Shown here: positions 43,575-58,610 of the stretch, piece after piece
Numbering within the stretch: the first letter of the stretch is position 1
How the letters are laid out: every line of letters begins with the position of its first letter
Source: an uncultured Paracoccaceae bacterium
GTDB lineage: Bacteria; Pseudomonadota; Alphaproteobacteria; Rhodobacterales; Rhodobacteraceae
Assembly (NCBI GenBank): GCA_947498985.1
Contig: CANMMF010000001.1
Location: 401,501-465,500, forward strand
DNA length: 64,000 nt
Reading direction: 5' to 3'
Position numbers and translations under genes: made by a program
Notes under the pieces: model-generated
Database searches by the model: none
The model's input: only the letters and a program-made list of their open reading frames with translations
What the model was told of the DNA's origin: nothing

Positions 43575-45011
43575 TCAGGTTGGAAAATCGGCAAGGCCCA
43601 GCCCTGTCGGTTTCTTGTTCGAATGTCGCGACCGCGCCTTGGACAGCAATGGGCCCAGCGCCACAAGCGTGACGAAGAGCAGCCCGATCTCGAGATGATA
43701 GACAACGGAATAGCCGGTGGCCGCGTCGTTGAGCGCCTCACCCCAGTGTCCCGCCAGCGCGATCTGGTTCACGCCGTCGCGCAATGCCCCGCCGATCAGG
43801 GTCGAGACCCCCGCCGCCGTGGCCTGCGCCGCACCCCAGGCGCCCAGCGCCAGACCTTTGCCCGCGGCGCCTGTGTCGGGCATGGTCATCGCCGCGGTCA
43901 GCGTTGAGACCGCAAAAAGCCCGCCGCCGAAACCGATCATTCCGGCGCCCGCGAAAAACAGCGCGGTCGATCCCAGCGGGCTGGCAAAGATCACCGCCGA
44001 AAACGCCGCGATCCCGGCAAGAATGCCGCGCCCGGCCATGCGGTAGGGGCTGATGCCCGCACTCAGCCAGCGCGCGGCCAGCGCAAAGCCCATCAGTGCC
44101 CCTGCCGCCCAGCCAGCGGTCAGAAGGGTTGTCGTGGAGACCGACAATCCGAGGATCTCGCCGCCATAAGGCTCAAGCAGGACATCCTGCATGTTGAAAG
44201 CCATGGTCCCCAGAAACACCACCGCCAGCAGCCGCCCGGCCTGACCACCACCCATCAGATCGCCCCAGGCGTCCTTGAAATCGGGCTGCGGCGCCTCGCG
44301 CTCGGCCTTGGTCATCGGGCGGATCCGCTCCTGCCGCCAAAGCGCCACGGTGTTGAGCAGGATCGTCATCACCGCCGTGCCCTGCACCACCTGGATGAGG
44401 CGAATGCCGCTGAAATCGCGCAGCAGCCAGCCGATCACCACCGCCGAAAGCCCCATGCCGATGAGGAACATCACGTAAAGCAGGGCGACGACACGCGGGC
44501 GCGTCTCTTCGGTGGCGCGGTCCGCGGCAAGTGCCAGGCCCGCGGTCTGCGTCATATGCATGCCGAGCCCGGTCATGATGAACGCCAGCGCGGCCAGCAC
44601 CTCTCCGGCGAACGGCACGTCATGGGTGACATCGCCACCCAGCACCAGCAGGCACATCGGCATGATCGCGAGACCGCCCATCTGCCAGAGCGAGCCGAAC
44701 CACAGATAAGGCACCCGTTTCCAGCCGATGGCGGAGCGGTAATTGTCGGATTTGAAGCCCAGCAGCGCGCGGAACGGCGCGATGAGCACCGGCAAGGCCA
44801 CCATGATCGCCACCAGCGTCGCCGGCACCGAAAGCTCGACAATCATCACGCGGTTGAGCGTGCCCAGCAGCATCACCCCCGCCATACCCACCGAGATCTG
44901 GAAAAGCGCCAGCCGCAAGAGCTGCGCCAGAGGCAGCGTTTCACTCGCCGCGTCCGAGAACGGCAGGAAGCGTGTGCCGATCCGCTTGATATGGCCGCGG
45001 CTCACGATCAT
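43575..45011 (-). CDS. lhaA: Light-harvesting 1 assembly protein LhaA (PucC family)
   Basis: LhaA (478 aa) is a 12-helix membrane protein of the PucC branch of the major facilitator fold, required for LH1 assembly and thought to deliver bacteriochlorophyll. Typical segments are LNRVMIVELSVPATLVAIMVALPVLIAPFRALLGFKSD and MTGLGMHMTQTAGLALAAD. The true ATG at 45011 overlaps the bchM stop; the longer open frame running back through bchM is not coding. It sits between bchM and puhA as in other purple bacteria. Confidence 0.94.
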   Translation of the reverse strand: MIVSRGHIKRIGTRFLPFSDAASETLPLAQLLRLALFQISVGMAGVMLLGTLNRVMIVELSVPATLVAIMVALPVLIAPFRALLGFKSDNYRSAIGWKRVPYLWFGSLWQMGGLAIMPMCLLVLGGDVTHDVPFAGEVLAALAFIMTGLGMHMTQTAGLALAADRATEETRPRVVALLYVMFLIGMGLSAVVIGWLLRDFSGIRLIQVVQGTAVMTILLNTVALWRQERIRPMTKAEREAPQPDFKDAWGDLMGGGQAGRLLAVVFLGTMAFNMQDVLLEPYGGEILGLSVSTTTLLTAGWAAGALMGFALAARWLSAGISPYRMAGRGILAGIAAFSAVIFASPLGSTALFFAGAGMIGFGGGLFAVSTLTAAMTMPDTGAAGKGLALGAWGAAQATAAGVSTLIGGALRDGVNQIALAGHWGEALNDAATGYSVVYHLEIGLLFVTLVALGPLLSKARSRHSNKKPTGLGLADFPT

Positions 45012-45723
45012 GCACGGAACTCCAGCGCCTGGGAGATGTAAAAGCCGCTGTTGACCCGCCCCAGATCGCGCAGTGTCCCGATATCGGAAACCCGGCGCCC
45101 CAGCCGTGCGGGTACATGCGGGATCATTGTGGGGGAGCGGTCGCTGCGCGGGAACGTCTTGCCCGCATACCACATCGCCATCAGCAAGGGTGTGCGCGGC
45201 GCCACGGTGAACACGACGCTGCCGGAGACACGGCTTGCCAGCGCGCCCAGCGCCTCTCTTATATCGTCGGCGGTGTAATAGATCAGGCTGTCCATGGCGA
45301 TGACGTGATCGAACCCGCCCAGATGCGCCGAGAGCATGTCGCCGCTGGCAAATTGCACCCGGCCCCTGAGATCGTCCGGCAGCCGTTGCTCGGCGATGGC
45401 CACAAGGCTCGGAGAGATATCGACCGCCACAACCTCCGCCCCGCGCCGGGCGAGCTCGATCGTCGCAGGCCCCGCGCCGCAGCCTGCGTCCAGCACCCGC
45501 GCGCCGTGCAGATCCTCGGGCAGGGCCGCCAGCATGCGTGCACGCATCGCGTCGCGCCCCTGCCGGACGGTCTGGCGGATCCGGCTCACCGGCGCGTCGG
45601 AGGTCAGCCGTTCCCAGACCTTCGTGGCGGAGCGGTCGAAATAGTCCTCCACCCGCGCGCGGGTCTCGGAATAGCTTCCGGCGTCGGCCATCTCGGGGCT
45701 GGAAAGGGCGGTGTCGTCGCGCA

Positions 45724-45724
<1 letters not shown>
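45008..45724 (-). CDS. bchM: Mg-protoporphyrin IX O-methyltransferase BchM
   Basis: BchM (238 aa) transfers a methyl group from SAM to the ring propionate of Mg-protoporphyrin, preparing it for AcsF. The N-terminal YFDRSATKVWERLTSDAPVSRIRQTVRQGRDAMR and the SAM loop VLDAGCGAGPATIELARRGAEVVAVD are typical. It overlaps bchL by 1 nt (TGATG) and lhaA by 4 nt. Length is normal. Confidence 0.95.
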
Positions 45725-50357
<4,633 letters not shown>

Positions 50358-50368
<11 letters not shown>

Positions 50369-51911
50369 AATGAGCCTTCGCTTCGTAAAGCGTGTCGACG
50401 CTGATCTCGCTCACACCGCGTTCCCCGGCAAAAAGCTCGGTGTTGCGCCGCGCCTTGCCGCGCACAAAGAACGGGATCTTCCTGAGTTCCTTTTCCGCCG
50501 CGGGCAGCCAGACAATCTCGATTGCCGTGGCCTGCTTCTTCTCTTCTTCAATACCGCCGGGGGGCACGGGGGGCTGGCCCCCCGTCTCTGGGCGCGGCTT
50601 GGCCTTGCCGCCATGATGGCTGGCACCGGCCTCGTCGTGAAACTCGAAATCCTCCCGGAACATCGTCAGCAGGTGCTCTTCCAGCCCCATGACGAGCGGG
50701 TGCACCCAGGTGTCGAAGATCACATTGGCGCCCTCGATGCCCATTTGCGGGCTGTAGCGGGCCGGAAAATCCTGCACATGCACCGGTGCCGAGATCACCG
50801 CGCAGGGAATGCCCAGGCGCTTGCCGATATGCCGCTCCATCTGCGTGCCGAGTATCAGCTCCGGCGCCAGCTCCTCGATGCAGCGTTCCACCTCGAGGTA
50901 ATCGTCGGTGATCAGCGCCTCGACGCCAAAGTCGCGCGCCACGCCGCGCAAAAGCCGGGCCTGTTCGCGGTTGTAGCACCCCAGCCCCACCACCTCGAAG
51001 CCCATCTCGTCGCGGGCGAGCCGCGCGCAGGCGGCCACATGGGTGCCGTCGCCGAACAGAAAGACCCGCTTGCCGGTAAGATACGTGCTGTCGACGCTTG
51101 CCGAATACCACGGGCTGCGCAGGCGGCTGTCGTCAAGCCTCGGCGCCACCCCGGCCAGCTCCGCCACTTCGGCGACAAAAGCGCGGGTGGCGCCGACGCC
51201 GATCGGCACGGTTTTGGTATAGGGCTGACCCAGCTCCTTCTCCATCCAGCGCGCCGCGGCCTCGCCGGTTTCGGGATACATCAGCACGTTGAAATGCGCG
51301 TGGCCCATGCGCGCGATATCGCTCGGAGACGCGCCGTAAGGGGCGGTGACGTTTACCTCGATCCCCATCTCCATAAGCAGACCGGTCACTTCGGTGATGT
51401 CGTCGCGATGCCGAAAGCCCAGCCCGGTGGGACCCAGCAGATTTGCCGTGACACGGTCGCTGCGGGCCATCGGCTTGGCCAGCGCGCGGGTGATCCGGTA
51501 AAACGTCTCATCCGCGCCGAAGTTTTCCTTGCGCTGGTAGCTCGGCAGTTCGAGCGGGATCACCGGCACCGGAAGGCCCAGTGTTTCCGACATGCCGCCG
51601 GGATCGTCCTGGATCAGTTCCGCCGTGCAGGAGGCACCGACGATCATCGCTTCGGGCTGGTGACGCGCATAGGCCTCAAGGCAGGCCGATTTGAATAGAT
51701 TGCCGGTATCGGCGCCAAGATCGCGCGCCTGGAAGGTGGTGTAGGTCACCGGCGGGCGGTGATTGCGCCGCTCGATCATGGTAAAGAGCAGATCCGCATA
51801 AGTGTCGCCCTGCGGCGCGTGCAGCACGTAATGCAGACCTTTCATCGCGGTGGCGACGCGCATCGCACCCACATGGGGCGGGCCTTCATATGTCCAGACC
51901 GTCAGCTTCAT
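50358..51911 (-). CDS. bchB: Dark protochlorophyllide reductase subunit B (BchB) with a repeat-derived insert
   Basis: BchB (517 aa) pairs with BchN to reduce ring D of protochlorophyllide. Asp36, the unusual cluster ligand known from Rhodobacter, is present in HAPQGD. The nitrogenase-like domain runs to about residue 430, and the C-terminal PCP_red domain ([26 protein letters not shown]) starts near 467. Between them, residues about 443-460 ([18 protein letters not shown]) are encoded by a copy of the GC-rich intergenic repeat, read in frame in the interdomain linker. The 11-nt overlap with bchH is usual. Confidence 0.95.
50535..50590. repeat. Dispersed stem-loop repeat, copy C, inside bchB
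   Basis: The element has the same parts and orientation as copies A and B: CTTCTTCTCTTCTTCAATAC, CGCCGGGGGG, then a GGGGGG-CTGG-CCCCCC hairpin at 50568-50583. Here it lies inside the bchB reading frame and adds about 18 residues without a frameshift or stop. Confidence 0.85.
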
Positions 51912-51920
51912 GACGCAACC

Positions 51921-51978
51921 TGCGGAGCGAGGGGCCAGCCCCTCGCGCTCCCCGGGATATTTGTGGCCCAAAGAAACA
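51921..51978. repeat. Dispersed stem-loop repeat, copy D, inverted
   Basis: This lies between bchN and bchB, in the opposite orientation to copies A-C and more diverged. It has a perfect 8-bp stem GCGAGGGG-CCAG-CCCCTCGC at 51927-51946, then CTCCCCGGGATATTT. Read on the minus strand it follows the A-copy order (AAATA, CCGGGG, GGGGCTGGCCCC, CGCTCCG). Confidence 0.7.
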
Positions 51979-53819
<1,841 letters not shown>

Positions 53820-53948
53820 CTCGCAAGTCTGACACATTTGCAGCCTGACACATTGGCCGGAATCCAGCGTTCAGGCGGAAAATTGTCTATTATTATTGGG
53901 AATTTTGGTTTTGCGAACAAGGCGCTCCACATGTAGGGAAACCCGGAG

Positions 53949-53966
53949 TGTCAATTCCTTTTGACA
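53949..53966. promoter_or_regulatory. ppsR box: PpsR operator upstream of ppaA
   Basis: TGTCAA-N6-TTGACA is a perfect inverted repeat within TGT-N12-ACA. It lies about 90 nt before the ppaA start and 130 bp from the bchF-proximal site. The pair could allow cooperative PpsR binding across the divergent region and autoregulation of ppaA-ppsR. Confidence 0.8.
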
Positions 53967-54055
53967 TTTCCCACTGTGTCCTGAACAATAGCGGCGCTCT
54001 TGACTCTACGACCTGTCCGAAAGGCGGATCCCGGCCGTTTGCGAGGGGGAAGGGT

Positions 54056-54844
54056 ATGACAACAGAGAACAGCTCCGACGACCGCGGAATGGAAGACGGC
54101 GCACGCCCCGACGTGTCGGCGCTGGCCTCCGCCGTGATCTCCGCGCTCAGCGAGAAGAGCGACGAGGCGGGATTGACCATCCGCGCCTCTGTCGTGCGCA
54201 AGCTGGTGAAGGCCACGCTGCGCGACGGCGCCTTCAACGCCGAGACGCTGCTGGCCGATCTGACCGACAGCCGCCTGACAGCAGACCAGATCGTCGACAT
54301 CTACATTCCAGAGGCCGCGCGCGAGCTTGGCGTGATGTGGGTCGAGGATGTGATCAGCTTTGCCAAGGTCACCATCGCCACCGCGCGTCTGCAGGGGCTT
54401 CTGACCCATCTCGCCCCGCCCTGGTCGGCAAATCTCAGCGAGGGGGAAGATGGCGCCAACACGCTGATGATCCTGCAGGCCAGCGATACCCACACGCTCG
54501 GGCCGCATCTGGCGGCGGCACAGCTGCGCCGCATGGGCGCCATGGTGCGCATCCTTTTCGGCCCCGACAAGAGCGCCGTGACCGATATCATGCAGGACGA
54601 ACACTACGATCTGGTGCTCTTTTCGTGCTCACGCGCCGACATGCTTGCATCCATAAACCAGACCGTTAAATGGATCAGATCGCGGCTGAACAACCCGCCT
54701 CCGATTGCGCTCGGGGGTCTGGTGCTGGGTCTGACGGACCGCATCAAGGACAAGACGGGTGTCGATCTGGTGACCTCCGATGTCCAGGTGGCGTTCAAGC
54801 TTTGCGATAGGAAAAGACTGAAAACAAAGTCTGTGGCGAAATAG
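54056..54844 (+). CDS. ppaA: PpsR antagonist PpaA/AerR (B12-binding regulator)
   Basis: This 262-aa protein is related to the AppA/PpaA/AerR group that relieves PpsR repression. A cobalamin-binding fold is indicated by DTHTLG (the DxHxxG lower-ligand motif, His about 146) and by the upstream ELGVMWVEDVISFAKVTIATARLQ helix. AerR of Rhodobacter uses B12 as a light cofactor, so this one may be light-sensing too. The start at 54056 has AGGGGGAAGGG upstream. It abuts ppsR. Confidence 0.92.
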   Translation: MTTENSSDDRGMEDGARPDVSALASAVISALSEKSDEAGLTIRASVVRKLVKATLRDGAFNAETLLADLTDSRLTADQIVDIYIPEAARELGVMWVEDVISFAKVTIATARLQGLLTHLAPPWSANLSEGEDGANTLMILQASDTHTLGPHLAAAQLRRMGAMVRILFGPDKSAVTDIMQDEHYDLVLFSCSRADMLASINQTVKWIRSRLNNPPPIALGGLVLGLTDRIKDKTGVDLVTSDVQVAFKLCDRKRLKTKSVAK

Positions 54845-56266
54845 ATGAATACCGGCGAATCAAGTTTCTGGCAGAACGGATCGGCCACGGTTGTCGAGCC
54901 GAGCTTCCTGTCGAGCCTGATTTCCGCAGCCTCCGACATCGCCCTCGTCGTCTCCAAGGATGGCAAGCTGCTGTCGGTGCTGATCAACACCGCCGAGACG
55001 AGCTTTGGCAATCTGGATCACTGGACCGGACGTCCGGTCACCGATTTCCTGACCACCGAGAGCATTCCGAAGTTCGAATCCGTTCTCAGGCAATTCAACG
55101 AAGGTCAGCTTTCGCACCGCGCGGTTGAGCTGAACCACACCGATAACGCGGTCTGGGAATTCCCGGTGCGCTATTCCTTCCATCCTTACGGCGATGGAAT
55201 CGCGCTGATCATGCTCGGCCGCGATCTGCGCCCGGTGGCAGAGACGCAGCAACAGCTTGTGCAGGCGCAGATGTCGCTGGAGCAGGGCTACGAGGCGCGC
55301 CGCGAGTTCGACGCGCGCTACCGACTGTTGCTGCGCTCCGTGCGCGACCCGATTGTCTTCATCTCGGTCAATGACGGGCGCATCAAGGATCTCAACGAAC
55401 CTGCCGCGGCGTTGCTGGGCTCGACCCGGGACGATCTTGTCGGCAGCGCCTTTGCGCAGGAGTTTCGCGACCGGCGCAATGACGAGTTCATCGAGAGCCT
55501 GGTCAACACCGCGATCTCGGAAAACACCAACGGCTTTGACGTGCAGACCAAGCGCAACCGCCAGCGGGTCGTGATCACGCCCAACGTGTTCCGCGCCGCG
55601 GGCGAACGGGTGCTGATCTGCCGGTTCGATGCCGAAAACCAGACGATTGCGCGGAACGAGGCGCTGGCCACCAATCTGGGTGTGCTATTCGAAAAAGGCT
55701 CGGACGCGATTGTGTTTTCGTCGATCTCCGGTGCAATCCAGGCCTGCAACGACGCATTCCTCGATCTGGTGGACGCCGCGCATCTGGTGGATGTCAAAGG
55801 CCGCAGCCTTGCGGATTTCCTGGGGCGTGGTCAGATCGACATGTCGGTGCTGATCGAAAACGCCCGCCGCACCGGTCAGATGCGGATGTATTCCACCAAG
55901 ATCATGAACGAATACGGCGCCAAGACCGCGGTCGAGATGTCGGTGACCTATCTCAACGACCGCACGGAGCCGGAGCTGGGCTTTGTCATCCGCGACGCCA
56001 GCCGGGTCGATGCGATCCGCAAGTCGCCGATGCAGACCTCCGAGGAATCGAGCCGCAACGTGATGGAGCTTGTGGGCTCCGCGACGCTGAAAGAGATCGT
56101 GTCGGAGACCACCGACGTGGTCGAGAAGATGTGTATCGAGACGGCGGTGAACCTCACCCGCAACAACCGTGTTGCGGCAGCAGAAATGCTGGGCCTGTCG
56201 CGGCAGAGCCTTTATGTGAAGCTGCGCAAATACGGTCTGCTGAGCCGGGAAACCGACGACGACTGA
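54845..56266 (+). CDS. ppsR: Photosynthesis repressor PpsR/CrtJ
   Basis: PpsR (473 aa) is the aerobic repressor of photosynthesis genes. An N-terminal PAS-like region (about 20-135), a Gln-rich linker (about 135-150), two PAS domains (about 155-265 and 275-390) and a Fis-type helix-turn-helix near 438-463 (RVAAAEMLGLSRQSLYVKL) are seen. Cysteines at 259 and 430 match the redox pair known from Rhodobacter PpsR; Cys301 is an additional one. It starts directly after the ppaA stop. Confidence 0.96.
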   Translation: MNTGESSFWQNGSATVVEPSFLSSLISAASDIALVVSKDGKLLSVLINTAETSFGNLDHWTGRPVTDFLTTESIPKFESVLRQFNEGQLSHRAVELNHTDNAVWEFPVRYSFHPYGDGIALIMLGRDLRPVAETQQQLVQAQMSLEQGYEARREFDARYRLLLRSVRDPIVFISVNDGRIKDLNEPAAALLGSTRDDLVGSAFAQEFRDRRNDEFIESLVNTAISENTNGFDVQTKRNRQRVVITPNVFRAAGERVLICRFDAENQTIARNEALATNLGVLFEKGSDAIVFSSISGAIQACNDAFLDLVDAAHLVDVKGRSLADFLGRGQIDMSVLIENARRTGQMRMYSTKIMNEYGAKTAVEMSVTYLNDRTEPELGFVIRDASRVDAIRKSPMQTSEESSRNVMELVGSATLKEIVSETTDVVEKMCIETAVNLTRNNRVAAAEMLGLSRQSLYVKLRKYGLLSRETDDD

Positions 56267-56409
56267 GGGCGGGCGTCGTCCCGTGCGTCGTCGAATACGG
56301 GTCCGCGTTGCCAGGCGTCAGGCCGTCCGGCACACCCGCTGACAGAGCCCGGTGTCGTCCTGTCGCAGCCGGTGTCCGACACGGTCATTCCTCTTGCGCC
56401 GACTCGCCT

Positions 56410-56427
56410 TGTTGTATTTAGTTGACA
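56410..56427. promoter_or_regulatory. ppsR box: PpsR operator 1 of bchG
   Basis: A perfect TGT-N12-ACA palindrome (TGTTGTATTTAGTTGACA) ends 1 nt before the bchG start codon. It lies 6 nt from a second palindrome. Confidence 0.75.
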
Positions 56428-56428
56428 C

Positions 56429-57328
56429 ATGTCTGTCAGCACAAGTTTACACTCAAGGACAGTGCCGGAACCGGCGGCCATGCTGCGGCTGATAAAGCCG
56501 GTCACGTGGTTCCCGCCGATGTGGGCCTATCTCTGCGGCATGGTGTCGAGCGGCGCCTCTTTCGCCGATCATTGGGGGCTTGCCTTGCTGGGCGTGGTTC
56601 TGGCTGGCCCGGTGGTCTGCGGGATGAGCCAGGCCGCCAACGACTGGTGCGACCGGCACGTGGACGCGATCAACGAACCCGACCGCCCCATCCCCTCGGG
56701 CCGCATCCCGGGACGCTGGGGCCTGTGGATCGCGCTGGCGATGTCGGTGCTGTCGCTGATCGTCGGTGCGTTTCTCGGGCTCTGGGGCTTTGTCGCCACC
56801 TGCGTCGGTGTCGCCGCCGCCTGGGCCTATTCGGCCGAACCGGTCCGGCTGAAGCGCTCCGGCTGGTGGGGGCCGGGACTGGTGGGGCTCTCCTACGAAA
56901 GCCTGCCCTGGTTCACCGGCGCCGCGGTGCTGGCGCAATCGCTGCCGCGCCCCGAGATCATCGGTGTGGCGCTGCTTTACGGCATCGGCGCGCACGGGAT
57001 CATGACGCTCAACGATTTCAAGGCGCTCGAGGGCGACCGGCAGATGGGTGTGAACTCGCTGCCCGTCACGCTTGGCCCGGAGCGCGCGGCGCGTGTCGCC
57101 TGCGCCATCATGCTGGCCCCGCAGGCGCTGGTGGTGCTGTGGCTGGCGTTGCTGGATCGCCCGTTTCACGCCGCGCTCGTGCTGGCGCTCTGCCTCGGGC
57201 AGGTCTGGGCGATGTCGGTGATGCTGCGCGATCCCAAGGCCAAGGCGCCCTGGTATAACGGAACCGGCGTGCTGATGTATATCTCCGGCATGTTGATTGC
57301 CGCGCTCGCGCTGAGGGGGCTCACATGA
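56429..57328 (+). CDS. bchG: Bacteriochlorophyll synthase BchG
   Basis: BchG (299 aa) attaches the geranylgeranyl or phytyl tail to bacteriochlorophyllide. It is a UbiA-type prenyltransferase with about eight to nine membrane helices. The two Asp-rich motifs are NDWCDRHVDAINEPDRPIPSG (about 70-90) and NDFKALEGDRQMG (about 195-207). The start at 56429 matches the known N-terminus MSVxxSLHxRxVPEP, though there is no good ribosome site and two PpsR boxes overlap it. Confidence 0.95.
   Translation: MSVSTSLHSRTVPEPAAMLRLIKPVTWFPPMWAYLCGMVSSGASFADHWGLALLGVVLAGPVVCGMSQAANDWCDRHVDAINEPDRPIPSGRIPGRWGLWIALAMSVLSLIVGAFLGLWGFVATCVGVAAAWAYSAEPVRLKRSGWWGPGLVGLSYESLPWFTGAAVLAQSLPRPEIIGVALLYGIGAHGIMTLNDFKALEGDRQMGVNSLPVTLGPERAARVACAIMLAPQALVVLWLALLDRPFHAALVLALCLGQVWAMSVMLRDPKAKAPWYNGTGVLMYISGMLIAALALRGLT
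56434..56451. promoter_or_regulatory. ppsR box: PpsR operator 2, inside the bchG start region
   Basis: A perfect TGT-N12-ACA palindrome (TGTCAGCACAAGTTTACA) lies within the first eight codons of bchG. The centres of the two operators are 24 bp apart. Confidence 0.75.
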
Positions 57329-58605
57329 CATTGGGATGGCTGTCGATTGTCCGGCTTGGTCTGGTGCAGATGGCGCTGGGCTCGGTTGTGGTTCTGACCA
57401 CATCGACCCTGAACCGGCTGATGGTGGTCGAACTGGCGCTGCCGGCGCTGCTGCCGGGATTTCTGGTCGCCCTGCATTACGGCATCCAGATCACGCGACC
57501 GAACTGGGGCTTTCTCAGCGACACCGGTGGCAACCGCACGCGCTGGATCTGGCGCGGCATGGCGATCCTGGCGCTTGGCGGATTTCTGGCCGCGCTGGGC
57601 GTTGTTGTGCTGGAACAGAGCCGCATCTGGGGCTTTGCGCTGTCCTTTCTGGCCTACACGATGATCGGCCTTGGCGTGGGTGCCGCGGGCACCTCCGTGC
57701 TGGCGCTGCTGGCCACCGCCACGGCGCCGCACCGCCGGGCGGCAGCGGCCACGATCACCTGGCTGATGATGATCTTCGGCATCGCCATGACGGCGGGCGT
57801 CGTCGGCGCGTTTCTCGATCCCTACACGCCCGCGCGGCTCTTGCGCGTTGTCGCCATCACCTCCGGCGCAGCCTTCCTGCTCGCCGTGCTGGCCACGATC
57901 CGCATCGAGCGCGGCATCACCGCCACGCCGGAGCCCGACGCGGTGCCGTTTCGCGAAGGCCTGGCGCAGGTCTGGAGCGAGCCTGCCGCGCGGCTTTTCA
58001 CCATCTTCGTCTTTCTCAGCATGACCGCCTATTTCATGCAGGAGCTGATCCTCGAGCCCTATGCCGGGCTGGTCTTCGGTTTCACCCCCGGGGAAAGCAC
58101 CCAGCTGTCGGGCATGCAGAACGGCGGTGTTTTTATCGGGATGCTGCTTGTCGGCATCGCGGCCACCGGGTTCCGCATCGGCAGTCTGCGCAACTGGGTG
58201 GTCATCGGGTGCCTCGGCTCTGCCGCGACGCTGGCGCTGATCGCGTTTCTGGCCGGAACAGGGTCGAAACCGATGCTGTCGGCGGCCACGGTGATGCTTG
58301 GCTTTTTCAACGGCGTCTTCGCGGTTGCCGCCATCGGATCGATGATGGCGCTGGCCGGGCGCGGGCGCGAAAACCGCGAAGGCACACGCATGGGGCTTTG
58401 GGGCGCCGCGCAGGCCATCGCCGCGGGCTTTGGCGGGCTGCTCGGGGCCGGTGCCGTCGATCTGATGCGCCAGAGCCTTGCCGATGGGCCCGCCTTCGGC
58501 ACGGTCTTTGTGGCCGAAGCCGCCCTCTTTCTCGCCGCCGCCGCGATGGCGGCCCGAATACTGGAAGGACGCGCGCCGAGCGCCGCCTTCGTACCAGGGG
58601 AGTGA
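57325..58605 (+). CDS. PucC-family bacteriochlorophyll-linked membrane protein
   Basis: This 426-aa, about 12-helix protein belongs to the PucC branch of the major facilitator fold and is a second paralogue of LhaA in this window. Typical sequence is LNRLMVVELALPALLPGFLVALHYGIQITRPNWGFLSD. It lies between bchG and bchP, as the equivalent gene does in Rhodobacter, and overlaps bchG by 4 nt. Its role is thought to be in pigment delivery or LH assembly; the substrate is unproven. Confidence 0.9.
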   Translation: MTLGWLSIVRLGLVQMALGSVVVLTTSTLNRLMVVELALPALLPGFLVALHYGIQITRPNWGFLSDTGGNRTRWIWRGMAILALGGFLAALGVVVLEQSRIWGFALSFLAYTMIGLGVGAAGTSVLALLATATAPHRRAAAATITWLMMIFGIAMTAGVVGAFLDPYTPARLLRVVAITSGAAFLLAVLATIRIERGITATPEPDAVPFREGLAQVWSEPAARLFTIFVFLSMTAYFMQELILEPYAGLVFGFTPGESTQLSGMQNGGVFIGMLLVGIAATGFRIGSLRNWVVIGCLGSAATLALIAFLAGTGSKPMLSAATVMLGFFNGVFAVAAIGSMMALAGRGRENREGTRMGLWGAAQAIAAGFGGLLGAGAVDLMRQSLADGPAFGTVFVAEAALFLAAAAMAARILEGRAPSAAFVPGE

Positions 58606-58610
58606 TCCAG

